NCBI GenBank assembly: GCA_900770875.1
Contig: CAAGLV010000243.1
Coordinates: 1 to 44,556, forward strand
Direction: 5' to 3'
Origin: Flavobacteriales bacterium
Lineage (GTDB): Bacteria > Bacteroidota > Bacteroidia > Flavobacteriales > Weeksellaceae
Length of the DNA stretch: 44,556 nucleotides
Part shown: piece after piece, positions 24,301 to 31,718 of the stretch
Position numbering within the stretch: position 1 is the stretch's first letter
How the letters are laid out: each line of letters starts with the position of its first letter
Program-made: the position numbers and the translations under genes
Notes under the pieces: model-generated
Seen by the model: the letters and a program-made list of their open reading frames with translations, nothing else
The model's database searches: none
What the model was told of the DNA's origin: nothing

Positions 24301-24504
24301 TTCCGTGCCGATCGTGTCGTAATTGATCAGGATAACAATTGTACAATTATTGATTATAAAACTGGTCAGCCCGAAACAACACATCATTTTCAGATTTCTC
24401 AATATGCTCAATTCTTTAGTCGATTAGGTTATCAAATCAATAAAAAATTATTAGTTTATATCGACGAAGAAAACGATAAAATTAATGTAGTTGAAGTAGA
24501 TTAA
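21397..24504 (+). CDS. RecB-like UvrD-family helicase with PD-(D/E)XK nuclease domain
   Basis: A superfamily 1A DNA helicase-nuclease of 1035 residues, resembling RecB/AddA in domain order. Helicase motifs: Walker A NASAGAGKTYTLVKEF, AITFTNKAANEMKER (Ia), DEFQDTSTLQWENF (II), LVGDAKQSIYRWRGG (III), TNWRSHKNIIQFN (IV), IMTIHKSKGLEFPVVI (V), LYVATTRAKEQLYLI (VI). The C-terminal nuclease core is RADRVVIDQDN with CTIIDYKTGQ, then QISQYAQFF. It likely resects double-strand ends for RecA-dependent repair. The usual AddB-like partner gene is not adjacent in the window. The start is TTG, since no ATG precedes the Walker A region. Its stop overlaps the uvrC ATG by one base. Confidence 0.95.
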   Translation: MLQAGDFKIYNASAGAGKTYTLVKEFISLLIKDENVYRFEHILAITFTNKAANEMKERIIEKLEELADTTKTFDQYILDLAAELNLEPTLIQKRARKILIAILHNYSKFSISTIDKFNLRLMKSFAQDLGLSMNFDVEMNTQEMIEESVDLLYSKIGEDLKLTDTMIAIAIDNMDDNKSWDIRKSLSTDTVNISNDKNLEQLEKLRKTSLDDFVNYRKTIFKDIKELKEAIKIIGESFAELLQANGITVNELPGKSKGIFTFFNKLRNYDGTGIILPSEANNKDILQDNYLGKAKHPIAEQLFPEIKALFIQAQYINDKLILLSNIQKNISSVSLINEVEKSLETIKKETNVLLINEFNTRISQHLRDQPANFIYERIGSRYNHYFIDEFQDTSTLQWENFDPLIENARAQSDTIMLVGDAKQSIYRWRGGNPEQMINLIENKDELNIKVQELDTNWRSHKNIIQFNNELYSYIAPQLNLEGFRQLYHEGNQQKSNHRNDGFVHVQFIEKTERSNDQFNEENLNLILNYVKQCQTNGFNLSEIAILVRSNAQGVAIAKFLTENNLVVISNEALLLKNSYEIQLIEYLFKIAANPLDEQSKIRFLMVAYELQLFTSADLTLTIEKALKNNLNGFIALTKEIGLELDFITNENLSLYDFTEKAIRSLKLKESSPAYILTFLDVILEYAAKNESDLNSFLEYWKTVKDRTSVKTPKGVDAIQIMTIHKSKGLEFPVVIIPFLDWQPKNNKIWIPLEKTEVNPFDNFYVGINKDLKTIQDLSIKTAIEDEENLIQMDEINTLYVATTRAKEQLYLIASKPKENSQAKNIANYLYDFTSSKGITEDKITLFGTPERVSKNEVNKNESTEIKLNSLDWNNKLTVNTNSEKTQQKLELTEFANAIHNVLAQINTANDSNKIISSEFQRGTISSENLNAIQRGIYNIVNDLNLVSYFAEGLIVLNERDFIDENGEIFRADRVVIDQDNNCTIIDYKTGQPETTHHFQISQYAQFFSRLGYQINKKLLVYIDEENDKINVVEVD

Positions 24505-26315
24505 TGAACGAGAATATTAAATTAAAATTAGCCGCATTACCCGAAACGCCTGGCGTTTATCAATATTATAACAAAAATGGCGACTTACTTTATATAGGTA
24601 AGGCAAAAAACTTGAAACGACGCGTAAATTCGTACTTTAATAAAAATCACGAATCGAAACGTTTACGTGTTTTGGTTAGCAATATTGAGACCATTGAAAC
24701 GATTAATGTTAATACAGAATATGATGCCCTTTTATTAGAAAATAATTTAATTAAAGAGCATCAGCCTCGTTATAATATCTTACTAAAAGACGACAAAACT
24801 TATCCTTGGATTTGTATAAAAAACGAACGTTTTCCTCGTGTATTTTCAACTCGAAATGTAATAAAAGATGGTTCTGAATATTTTGGACCATACTCTAGCA
24901 TCAAAACAATGCGCACATTATTAGATTTAATTAAAGAATTATATCAAATTAGAACTTGTGCCTACGATTTGAGTGAAAAAAATATCGAAAACGAAAAATA
25001 TAAAGTTTGTTTAGAATATCACATCGGAAATTGTTTAGGACCGTGCGAAAACCATCAAACAATAGAAGATTACAACGAACAAATTGCAGGAATTAAAAGC
25101 ATCATTAAAGGCGAATTTAGCGAAGCAAAAGAATACCTTACTAATAAAATGAGTGCTTACGCTGCTAATCTCGAGTTTGAGAAAGCACAAATGGTAAAAG
25201 AAAAACTCGATTCTCTGCTAAATTATCAATCCAAAACAACCATTGTTTCGCCTACAATTACCAATGTCGATGTATTTTCGATTACTTCGGATTCTGAATT
25301 TGCTTATGTAAATTTTATGAAGATTTATCACGGCGCTATCATTCAATCACATACCGAAGAATGGAAAAAAAAGTTAGACGAAAGCGACGAAGATTTACTG
25401 GAAAGGGCAATTATTGACTTTTCTGAACGTTTTAATCTTAATTCGAAAGAAATTTATATTCCTTTCGAAATTGGATTAGAAATTCCGTTCCGAAAAATCA
25501 CAGTTCCGAAAATTGGCGATAAAAAACATATTGTTGATTTATCGTTAAAAAATACGCGAATCTATCGTTTAGAACAGTTGAAACAAACTAAAATTGTAGA
25601 TCCAGATCGACACACCAATCGTATCATGAATCAAATGAAAAATGATTTACGATTACCTGTTGAACCTCGACATATTGAAGGATTTGATAACTCGAACATA
25701 CAAGGTACAAATCCTGTTTCGGCTTGTGTTGTTTTTAAAGATGGTAAACCGAGTAAAAAGGATTATCGCATTTTTAATGTACAAACAGTTGAAGGGCCAA
25801 ACGATTTTGCTACTATGGAAGAAGTTATTTACCGACGTTATTCGCGTGTTTTAGCCGAAGGAGAACCATTGCCACAATTAATTTTAATTGATGGTGGAAA
25901 AGGACAATTAAGTTCGGCTTTAAAATCAATTGATAAATTGGGTTTACGTGGTAAAGTTTCAGTAATAGGAATTGCGAAACGATTGGAAGAAATTTATTAT
26001 CCAAACGATCCATATCCTTTGTATTTAGATAAAACATCTGAAACTTTAAAAGTTTTACAACATGTTCGTGATGAATCGCACCGATTTGGTATTACACGCC
26101 ATAGAAACCGAAGAAGTAAAAATGCTTTTAAATCAGAACTAGATGACATAGTAGGTATTGGACCACAAACAATTAAAGAATTATTAACATTTTTTAAGAC
26201 TGTCCAAAAAATAAAAGATGCATCTTTGGAACAACTAACCACTGTTGTTGGAAAATCCAAAGCAGAAAAAATAAAAGCCTATTTTTCTAATGAAAACAAT
26301 GCCAATATTGGATAG
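24504..26315 (+). CDS. uvrC: Excinuclease ABC subunit C
   Basis: The nuclease of nucleotide excision repair that cuts the damaged strand on both sides of a lesion after UvrAB loading. It has 603 residues. In order: a GIY-YIG domain (GVYQYYNKNGDLLYIGKAKNLKRRVNSYF, about 15-45), a UVR motif that binds UvrB (LEFEKAQMVKEKLDSL, about 220), an RNase H-like endonuclease domain (EGFDNSNIQGTNPVSACVVF, LILIDGGKGQLSSAL, DESHRFGITRHRNRR), and a C-terminal helix-hairpin-helix (LDDIVGIGPQTIKELLTFF). Four conserved cysteines lie around 155-180 (RTCAY, KVCLEYHIGNCLGPC). It is translationally coupled to the helicase gene (TAATG) and overlaps the next ORF by 26 bases. Confidence 0.97.
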   Translation: MNENIKLKLAALPETPGVYQYYNKNGDLLYIGKAKNLKRRVNSYFNKNHESKRLRVLVSNIETIETINVNTEYDALLLENNLIKEHQPRYNILLKDDKTYPWICIKNERFPRVFSTRNVIKDGSEYFGPYSSIKTMRTLLDLIKELYQIRTCAYDLSEKNIENEKYKVCLEYHIGNCLGPCENHQTIEDYNEQIAGIKSIIKGEFSEAKEYLTNKMSAYAANLEFEKAQMVKEKLDSLLNYQSKTTIVSPTITNVDVFSITSDSEFAYVNFMKIYHGAIIQSHTEEWKKKLDESDEDLLERAIIDFSERFNLNSKEIYIPFEIGLEIPFRKITVPKIGDKKHIVDLSLKNTRIYRLEQLKQTKIVDPDRHTNRIMNQMKNDLRLPVEPRHIEGFDNSNIQGTNPVSACVVFKDGKPSKKDYRIFNVQTVEGPNDFATMEEVIYRRYSRVLAEGEPLPQLILIDGGKGQLSSALKSIDKLGLRGKVSVIGIAKRLEEIYYPNDPYPLYLDKTSETLKVLQHVRDESHRFGITRHRNRRSKNAFKSELDDIVGIGPQTIKELLTFFKTVQKIKDASLEQLTTVVGKSKAEKIKAYFSNENNANIG

Positions 26316-26733
26316 AGATTTAACCTCTCTATTAAATAATACTAAACTACAAACAATTTTAGCAATATTACCTATTGTAATATTTTGCTTAGCGATGTTA
26401 AGTTACTTTATCATCTTTTTTTCGCTTTTTGGAACAATCGATTCGCAATTAAATAACGAAGTTACATCTAAATCGATGGTTTCGTCTTTGCTTGGTAATT
26501 TGATTATTTTTATCTTTTTAGTTTTTATTGGATTTTTTGTAGGTATAATTTCTTTTGTTTACTACATAGTACATGTTGTAAAAAACCCAAACCTTGTGGA
26601 TAGCGAAGATCGTTTATTATGGATATTAGCAATTGTACTAGGTAATGGACCAGGAATTTTTATTTATTGGGTTTTCCAAATCCGTAGAAAAGATCCAAAA
26701 CCAACTATTGATTTTCATGATAATTACGTTTAA
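26290..26733 (+). CDS. Unknown small membrane protein, PLDc_N-like
   Basis: A 147-residue protein with three hydrophobic segments (about 20-45, 68-95 and 110-128). The second half, YYIVHVVKNPNLVDSEDRLLWILAIVLGNGPGIFIYWVFQIRR, resembles the phospholipase D N-terminal membrane module (W.l.il..p.g.i.Y...), so PLDc_N-like is a possible family; not certain. It overlaps the 3' end of uvrC in another frame. ATG codons at 26290 and 26299 are both possible. It is last in the helicase-uvrC run before a strong terminator. Confidence 0.8.
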   Translation: MKTMPILDRDLTSLLNNTKLQTILAILPIVIFCLAMLSYFIIFFSLFGTIDSQLNNEVTSKSMVSSLLGNLIIFIFLVFIGFFVGIISFVYYIVHVVKNPNLVDSEDRLLWILAIVLGNGPGIFIYWVFQIRRKDPKPTIDFHDNYV

Positions 26734-26740
26734 AAAATAA

Positions 26741-26772
26741 AAAAGTCCTCTTAAAAAAGAGGACTTTTTTTT
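26741..26772 (+). terminator. Terminator of the helicase-uvrC operon
   Basis: A 12-base-pair stem (26741-26752 with 26757-26768), a 4-base loop and a T tract. The AT-rich segment between this and 26956 has no ORF; I see only a weak ATTTCA/TGAAAT dyad. Confidence 0.9.
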
Positions 26773-26955
26773 CATAATTAGTGTTAATTGGATAATTCTT
26801 TAAATGAATATCTATTCAAATATAAAACTTGTTTTAACATAAATTTAATAAAAATGCAAGAAATTTCACAAATTTGAAATATTAAAAATCAATAATGTAT
26901 TTAAATAAATATTATACAATAACAATTTATATTTTTTACGAAATAATCAATAAAA

Positions 26956-26990
26956 CAAAAAGGCATTTATCATAAAATAAATGCCTTTTA
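26956..26990 (-). terminator. Terminator of gcvT
   Basis: Arm 26958-26970 pairs perfectly with 26977-26989. A-rich sequence on the lower side supplies the T tract for minus-strand transcripts ending after gcvT. Confidence 0.85.
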
Positions 26991-27011
26991 TTAATTAGTT
27001 ATAACTATTTA

Positions 27012-28088
27012 TTAAACAAAAGGAAGTTTAACCACTTCTGCTAATATATTTTTATCGCGAATTTGAATGCGAATTGTTGTCCCAATTTTTGCAAAATCGA
27101 TATGTACATAAGCTAATCCAATTCCTTGTTTTAAGATTGGTGATTGTGTTCCTGATGTCACTATACCAATTGTGTTTTCGTAATCATCAACAACTTTGTA
27201 ATCGTGGCGAGGAATACCTCTTTCGATCATTTTAAATCCAACCAACTTCTTCTCTACTCCTTTTTCTTTCTGAGCTTTTAAAATATCCGAAGCAATAAAT
27301 CCTGTATCTAATTTCGTTACCCAACCTAAACCAGCTTCTAAAGGCGTCGTTTCGTCGTTAATATCGTTTCCGTATAAACAGTAACCTTTTTCTAAACGTA
27401 ATGTATCGCGAGCAGCTAATCCACAAGGCTCAATTCCAAAATCGGCACCAGCTTCAATCACTTTATCCCACATTTCGTTAGCTTGTTCGTTTGTAAAGTA
27501 AATTTCGAATCCTCCAGAACCTGTATATCCCGTTGCAGAAATTATTACATTTTCGAAACCTGCAAATGTTCCGATAGTAAAATGATAAAAAGGAATTTCG
27601 GCTAAATTAACATCTGTTAACGCTTGCATAGCTTCGATTGCTTTTGGACCTTGTATAGCTAATAAAGACATTTCATCTGATTTGTTTGTTAACTCAACAC
27701 CAAACGTATTGTGTTTATTCATCCATGCCCAATCTTTATCAATATTCGATGCATTTACAACAGCCATCCACTCATCATCAGCAATTTTGTAGATAATTAA
27801 ATCGTCTACAATTCCACCTTTTTCGTTTGGCATTGCGTTATATTGCGCTTGTCCGATGACAACTTTAGTTACATCATTTGTTAAAAGATATTGTAAAAAA
27901 TCGGTTGCTTTTTCTCCTTTAATAAAAAATTGCCCCATGTGCGATACATCAAATACACCAACTTTTTCGCGTACTACAAAATGCTCTTGGTTAACACCTG
28001 TATATTGTACTGGCATTTCGTATCCAGCAAAGGGAACCATTTTAGCACCTAAATCTTTATGCTTTTGGTTTAATGCAGTAATTTTCAT
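27012..28088 (-). CDS. gcvT: Aminomethyltransferase (glycine cleavage T protein)
   Basis: The tetrahydrofolate-dependent subunit of the glycine cleavage system, releasing ammonia and forming 5,10-methylene-THF from the aminomethyl-lipoyl H protein. It has 358 residues from MKITALNQKHKDLGAKMVPFAGYEMPVQY. Motifs: GVFDVSHMGQF, LTNDVTK, GIVDDLIIYK with the catalytic Asp region, GYTGSGGFEIYF, and LGWVTKLDTGFIA. A longer frame starting at 28154 runs back through the promoter and was rejected. The other gcv genes are not in the window. Confidence 0.97.
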   Translation of the reverse strand: MKITALNQKHKDLGAKMVPFAGYEMPVQYTGVNQEHFVVREKVGVFDVSHMGQFFIKGEKATDFLQYLLTNDVTKVVIGQAQYNAMPNEKGGIVDDLIIYKIADDEWMAVVNASNIDKDWAWMNKHNTFGVELTNKSDEMSLLAIQGPKAIEAMQALTDVNLAEIPFYHFTIGTFAGFENVIISATGYTGSGGFEIYFTNEQANEMWDKVIEAGADFGIEPCGLAARDTLRLEKGYCLYGNDINDETTPLEAGLGWVTKLDTGFIASDILKAQKEKGVEKKLVGFKMIERGIPRHDYKVVDDYENTIGIVTSGTQSPILKQGIGLAYVHIDFAKIGTTIRIQIRDKNILAEVVKLPFV

Positions 28089-28115
28089 GTTTGTTTGCTT
28101 TGTTATTAATTGTCC

Positions 28116-28149
28116 CAAAAATAAGGATTTTTCGTTCCAAATAAAACAA
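28116..28149 (-). promoter_or_regulatory. Probable gcvT promoter
   Basis: On the minus strand TTG (28149-28147), a 23-base spacer and TATTTTTG (28123-28116) fit the Bacteroidota model; the ATG is 27 bases downstream. Confidence 0.5.
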
Positions 28150-28164
28150 CACACTATAAATACA

Positions 28165-28527
28165 TTATCTTATTTTATGAACAATCTTTAACTTGCCTAA
28201 TTTTGCTTTGTACGGGTTAAAAGTAAATGTAGATGTACCGGCTGTAAAATCGTTTTTATATTTTACACTAATTTTACCAATCAGCTTTTCTTCTTTGCAA
28301 GTGTTGCAAGGTTTTACCTTTATTGTATCGTTAACTTCGCCTTTTAATCTTACTATCTGAAATTTGTATGATTTATTGGGTTTAGCTACGATTGAATTTT
28401 GAATAATTTTATCGAATTTTTGAATAAAAAAAACATCACGACCTTGATTGCTACCTATTACAATAGCAACTCCAACTCCAATTAAAAGTAATATAATTGC
28501 AATCGTTAACCCTTTTTTTAAATTCAT
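28165..28527 (-). CDS. Unknown single-pass membrane-anchored protein, 120 aa
   Basis: Not recognised. It starts MNLKKGLTIAIILLLIGVGVAIVIG, a signal anchor, followed by about 95 extracytoplasmic residues with a CNTC pair near residue 74 and a beta-rich, lysine-rich C-terminus (GTSTFTFNPYKAKLGKLKIV). The CxxC may bind metal or form a disulfide. It lies upstream of gcvT on the same strand with a 76-base gap containing a separate gcvT promoter. It is divergent from the YiiX-like lipoprotein gene, 46 bases apart. Confidence 0.75.
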   Translation of the reverse strand: MNLKKGLTIAIILLLIGVGVAIVIGSNQGRDVFFIQKFDKIIQNSIVAKPNKSYKFQIVRLKGEVNDTIKVKPCNTCKEEKLIGKISVKYKNDFTAGTSTFTFNPYKAKLGKLKIVHKIR

Positions 28528-28573
28528 AATTCTATACCTTTATTATAGAGTTTAAAAATACAATAATTTACTT

Positions 28574-29284
28574 ATGAAAAAAATATTTAATCATAGTTCC
28601 TTTATTTTAGCTTTTCTATTCTTAATAAATATAAATAGTTGCAGTAAAAATAACCTTGTAGAATCCGCTTATCAACCATTTATAATGCCAACAAAAAAGA
28701 TTTTGATTAATGATTTACAACCTGGCGATTTAATTTTTGTAGGTGCTTTAAAAGAAAATTTATCTGGTGCAATTAATCGAGTAACGCAAACTTCAGAAAA
28801 TAGATCTTTTGATCATGTTGGATTAACCGAAAAAACAAACGATTCTATCTTTGTTTTACACGCAAATCCTAAAGGTGGATCACAACGCGAAACTATTTAT
28901 CAATTTTATCAAAATCAAAAAAATAATCAAAATCAAATTATAATTTATCGATTAAAAAAGCCGTATCAAAATACCATAACTAACGCAATTATTAAGGCTA
29001 AAACAATGTTGAATAAACCTTATAATTGGACCTATATTTTAAATGATGATTCCTTTTATTGTTCGGATTTTATTGAACGTGCTTTTAGAGAAGATTCGAT
29101 TTTTAAATTAATTCCGATGAATTTTAAAAATCCAACAACAAGAGAAATTGATGATTTTTGGGTTAATTTTTACGCAAAACTCAATTTAAATGTACCACAA
29201 AACGAGCCCGGAACAAATCCAAATCAATTAGCCGAATCGGATAAATTAACAGAAATTGGAGCTTTATTTATAGAAACAAATTAG
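28574..29284 (+). CDS. YiiX/YebB-like NlpC/P60-superfamily cysteine hydrolase, lipoprotein
   Basis: A 236-residue predicted lipoprotein: hydrophobic N-terminus ending ININSC (lipobox Cys23). The catalytic domain follows the permuted NlpC/P60 pattern of YiiX-type enzymes. LQPGDLIFVGA begins the domain, the histidine is in FDHVGLTEK, and the cysteine is in FYCSDFIERAF, late in the chain (about 158-168). Such proteins cleave or exchange amide or ester bonds in lipids or peptidoglycan; the substrate here is unknown. It lies 18 bases before a 61-residue membrane protein gene. Confidence 0.88.
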   Translation: MKKIFNHSSFILAFLFLININSCSKNNLVESAYQPFIMPTKKILINDLQPGDLIFVGALKENLSGAINRVTQTSENRSFDHVGLTEKTNDSIFVLHANPKGGSQRETIYQFYQNQKNNQNQIIIYRLKKPYQNTITNAIIKAKTMLNKPYNWTYILNDDSFYCSDFIERAFREDSIFKLIPMNFKNPTTREIDDFWVNFYAKLNLNVPQNEPGTNPNQLAESDKLTEIGALFIETN

Positions 29285-29302
29285 AAATTATATCTTTGTT
29301 TA

Positions 29303-29488
29303 ATGAAACAAAATATTATACAATCGTTGTTTTTCTTTGTCATTTTATTTGGAATGAAATATTTATTTGACAAAAGCGACATTAAAACAATGTTAACTTA
29401 TTCGGTAATTGGTGCCGTTATTTTTTTTGGTTACCGCACATTTATAAGGCCGCAATTTTTAAAAAATAAAAACGACCAAGAGAATTAA
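29303..29488 (+). CDS. Small two-TM membrane protein, 61 aa
   Basis: A 61-residue ORF: IIQSLFFFVILFGMKYLF and TMLTYSVIGAVIFFGYRTFI form two short membrane helices in a hairpin, followed by a hydrophilic tail KNKNDQEN. Proximity to the YiiX-like gene (18 bases) and a start consistent with its neighbours support it being real. Its stop overlaps that of the convergent peroxiredoxin gene inside a shared terminator, and both proteins end in nearly identical residues. Function unknown. Confidence 0.68.
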   Translation: MKQNIIQSLFFFVILFGMKYLFDKSDIKTMLTYSVIGAVIFFGYRTFIRPQFLKNKNDQEN

Positions 29489-29506
29489 TTCTGTTGGTCG
29501 TTTTTT
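29468..29506. terminator. Bidirectional terminator spanning two stop codons
   Basis: Arms 29468-29479 and 29494-29505 pair perfectly. The inside (29481-29492) is itself a palindrome, separated from the outer stem by a single G/G mismatch. A run on one side, T run on the other. Both stop codons (29486-29488 plus, 29485-29487 minus) are in the centre. Confidence 0.88.
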
Positions 29507-29937
29507 ATTGCTTGTAAAGCTTCTTCGATATGCACATTAGCAACATTAGATGCAATGTGTTTTATTAATTTTCCCTTTTTATTAAACACAAATGTTTCTC
29601 TTGGCGTTATCAATCCCAAAGTTTTCTTAATACCTAATCGTTTGGTTAATTCGGCCTTTTTATCGGATAATAACGGAAAATTTAATTGATGTTTTTGCAC
29701 AAATTTTTCGTGGGACGATGTCGATTGTCCATTAATTCCAACCAAAATTGCATCTAGCTGGTCAAATTCGGATTTTATATCTCTAAATTGACAAACTTCT
29801 TTGGTACAAGTTGGTGTAAAATCCATCGGATAAAAAAACAATACAAAATACTTTTTATATAGATATTCGTCCGAGTTAAAGTAATTTCCTTTATTATCTA
29901 TTAAAGAAAAAGACGGAATGTGTTCTCCTAATTTCAT
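29485..29937 (-). CDS. Peroxiredoxin, BCP type
   Basis: A thiol peroxidase of 150 residues that reduces hydroperoxides in the cytoplasm. The sequence FFYPMDFTPTCTKEVCQFRD has the peroxidatic cysteine in PTCT and a resolving cysteine five residues on (C-x4-C), the arrangement of atypical two-cysteine BCP/PrxQ enzymes. GLITPRETFVFNKKGKLIKH is also typical. It is last in a compact birA-idi-queD-bcp minus-strand group; the gap to queD is only 3 bases. Confidence 0.93.
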   Translation of the reverse strand: MKLGEHIPSFSLIDNKGNYFNSDEYLYKKYFVLFFYPMDFTPTCTKEVCQFRDIKSEFDQLDAILVGINGQSTSSHEKFVQKHQLNFPLLSDKKAELTKRLGIKKTLGLITPRETFVFNKKGKLIKHIASNVANVHIEEALQAIKNDQQN

Positions 29938-29940
29938 GTT

Positions 29941-30351
29941 TTATTCGCCTTCGTATTCAACAAAATTGCGTGCTGTTTCGTACAATGTTACTTTTAAATC
30001 TAAATGACGATCTAATTTACTTCGGATTTTATTCCAAATAAACACCGCGATATTTTCGGCCGTTGGATTAATCGTTTTAAAGTAAGCAACATCTAAATTT
30101 AAATTTTTATGATCTAGCTCATCTTCTACTTCGGTTTCGATAATTTTACGAAGCTCGTCTAAATTCATTACAAAACCAGTTTCGGGATTAATTTCTCCTT
30201 TTACGCTTACAATTAAATCGTAATTATGTCCGTGGTAATTTGGGTTAGCACATTTACCAAAGATTGTTTTATTTTTTGCATCGTCCCAATTGGCATTGTA
30301 TAAACGATGTGCGGCATTAAAATGCGCTTTGCGACTAATTGTAACTTTCAT
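29941..30351 (-). CDS. queD: 6-carboxy-tetrahydropterin synthase family protein
   Basis: A 136-residue QueD/PTPS-fold enzyme. The zinc ligands are visible in FNAAHRL and NYHGHNY, the catalytic Cys in FGKCANPNYHGH, and a conserved late glutamate in LKVTLYETARNFVEYE. QueD makes 6-carboxy-5,6,7,8-tetrahydropterin on the way to queuosine in tRNA. No queC or queE is in the window, so a related pterin activity cannot be excluded. It is 3 bases from bcp and 12 from idi. Confidence 0.93.
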   Translation of the reverse strand: MKVTISRKAHFNAAHRLYNANWDDAKNKTIFGKCANPNYHGHNYDLIVSVKGEINPETGFVMNLDELRKIIETEVEDELDHKNLNLDVAYFKTINPTAENIAVFIWNKIRSKLDRHLDLKVTLYETARNFVEYEGE

Positions 30352-30363
30352 ATAATTGTGGTT

Positions 30364-30879
30364 TTATGCTTCTATATGCGATAAATATTGATCGAAAATT
30401 ATCTTAAACCAGGCCGTATAATTTTGTGGATTTTTTACGATATCTTTCTTTAAATCTTCCATTTCTACCCAACGATAAGCCATAACTTCGGCCGGATTTA
30501 ATTGAGGTTCGTCATCGTAAGTACCAACAAAAACGTAATCTAGCTCGTGTTCGGTTAATCCATTATCTAAATTTGCTTTGTAAATAAAATTAAATTTAAA
30601 CGATAAATCGCAATCAAATCCCATTTCTTCTATCAAACGTCGATGTGCAGCTTCTTGATAGGATTCGTTTTCTCTTGGATGACTGCAACATGTGTTAGTC
30701 CATAAAGTTGGCGAATGATATTTAGATGCTGCGCGCTGTTGTAACATCAACTCGCCTTTGGTGTTAAAAATAAATACCGAAAATGCACGATGCAATAAAC
30801 CGGCAACATGAGCTTGTTGCTTTTCCATCAAACCTAATTCGTTATCATTTTTATCTACTAAAACTACAAACTCTTCCAT
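30364..30879 (-). CDS. idi: Isopentenyl-diphosphate delta-isomerase, type 1
   Basis: Interconverts IPP and DMAPP for isoprenoid synthesis. It has 171 residues with a NUDIX-like fold. Key segments: LLHRAFSVFIFNTKGELMLQQRA, WTNTCCSHPRENES with the catalytic cysteine, AAHRRLIEEMGFDCDL (NUDIX-like metal helix), and NGLTEHELDYVFVG with the acid/base glutamates. It sits between birA and queD with short gaps. The neighbours are functionally unrelated, so this looks like a housekeeping cluster rather than a pathway operon. Confidence 0.96.
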   Translation of the reverse strand: MEEFVVLVDKNDNELGLMEKQQAHVAGLLHRAFSVFIFNTKGELMLQQRAASKYHSPTLWTNTCCSHPRENESYQEAAHRRLIEEMGFDCDLSFKFNFIYKANLDNGLTEHELDYVFVGTYDDEPQLNPAEVMAYRWVEMEDLKKDIVKNPQNYTAWFKIIFDQYLSHIEA

Positions 30880-30906
30880 ATTACAAAAATACTTTATAAA
30901 AAATGA

Positions 30907-31620
30907 TTAAAAAATTAGTTCGATTTGTTTGTGTAAAAATTCTTTTTGCTCGCCATCAATTTCAACCAGCAAAGTTCCTTGCTTGGTACACGAAATTATT
31001 TTGCCTTCGATGAGTTGATTATTTACCTTAAAAGTAGAAATTACATCTCTTTTAAAAAGATTTTTATTATATAGATGATGAATTAAATCAAAATTTTCTT
31101 GTTCGATTAAATGATAATTCGATTCAAAAACAGCTAATAATTCTGTCAATAAAGACACTATGTCATACATTTTGGCAGTTTCTGTGGCTAAAGATGTAGC
31201 TTTTGGAAACTGATTAAAATCAGTTTGATTTACATTTATACCGATTCCAATTATCGAATGCATCACATTGTTTTTACGATAATTCTCGATTAAAACACCA
31301 CAAACTTTCTTCCCTTTTAAAATAATATCGTTAGGCCATTTAATCTCAACATCAGTATGATATTTCTTTAATTGCAAAAATATACAATACGAAACCCATT
31401 CGTTTAACGCAATTAAATCTTTGTAATTCAGTGCAGTATTTAACAATAAACTAAACGTTAAATTAAGATTAGATTCTGCTTTCCACTCGTTACCAGCATA
31501 TCCCCTTCCTTGTGATTGATTTAAAGCATGTATGACAGTCCACGAATTGGCATCTTTTTTGGACAACTCCATTAAAAAATCGTTGGTATTGGGAAGCGTA
31601 TTAAAAGTTACAATTTCCAT
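30907..31620 (-). CDS. birA: Biotin--[acetyl-CoA-carboxylase] ligase
   Basis: Activates biotin to biotinyl-AMP and attaches it to the BCCP subunit of biotin-dependent carboxylases. It has 237 residues; the catalytic motif NQSQGRGYAGNEWKAE (GRG...W) and the WPNDIILKGKKVCGVLIEN block are present, and IIGIGINVNQ follows. The N-terminal winged-helix repressor domain of E. coli BirA is absent, so this is a class I ligase without direct DNA binding. It is divergent from rsfS and is the first gene of the birA-idi-queD-bcp group. Confidence 0.95.
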   Translation of the reverse strand: MEIVTFNTLPNTNDFLMELSKKDANSWTVIHALNQSQGRGYAGNEWKAESNLNLTFSLLLNTALNYKDLIALNEWVSYCIFLQLKKYHTDVEIKWPNDIILKGKKVCGVLIENYRKNNVMHSIIGIGINVNQTDFNQFPKATSLATETAKMYDIVSLLTELLAVFESNYHLIEQENFDLIHHLYNKNLFKRDVISTFKVNNQLIEGKIISCTKQGTLLVEIDGEQKEFLHKQIELIF

Positions 31621-31688
31621 TCTAAAGAACTTAATAAAATATGTGGTTAAAGTTATTTTAAAATCTATAAAATATTACTAATATTAAC

Positions 31689-31696
31689 TAAATTTG
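31689..31696 (+). promoter_or_regulatory. Probable -7 box of the rsfS-ftsH operon
   Basis: TAAATTTG matches TAnnTTTG, 22 bases before the rsfS ATG; no clear TTG at normal spacing. Confidence 0.45.
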
Positions 31697-31718
31697 CCAC
31701 TTATTATAAATAAACTTG

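Noticed and set aside
21397..26733. Helicase-nuclease locus as a defence system
   Set aside because: The helicase has RecB-type repair architecture, is coupled to uvrC, and no toxin, methylase, integrase or other defence gene is nearby.
26773..26955. Possible small RNA or ORF in the gap between the uvrC operon and gcvT terminators
   Set aside because: Very AT-rich, only a weak 6-base dyad, no start-stop frame of useful length and no promoter-terminator pair.
28089..28154. Twenty-two-residue extension of GcvT
   Set aside because: It would be translated from sequence containing the probable gcvT promoter; MKITALNQKH is the family start.
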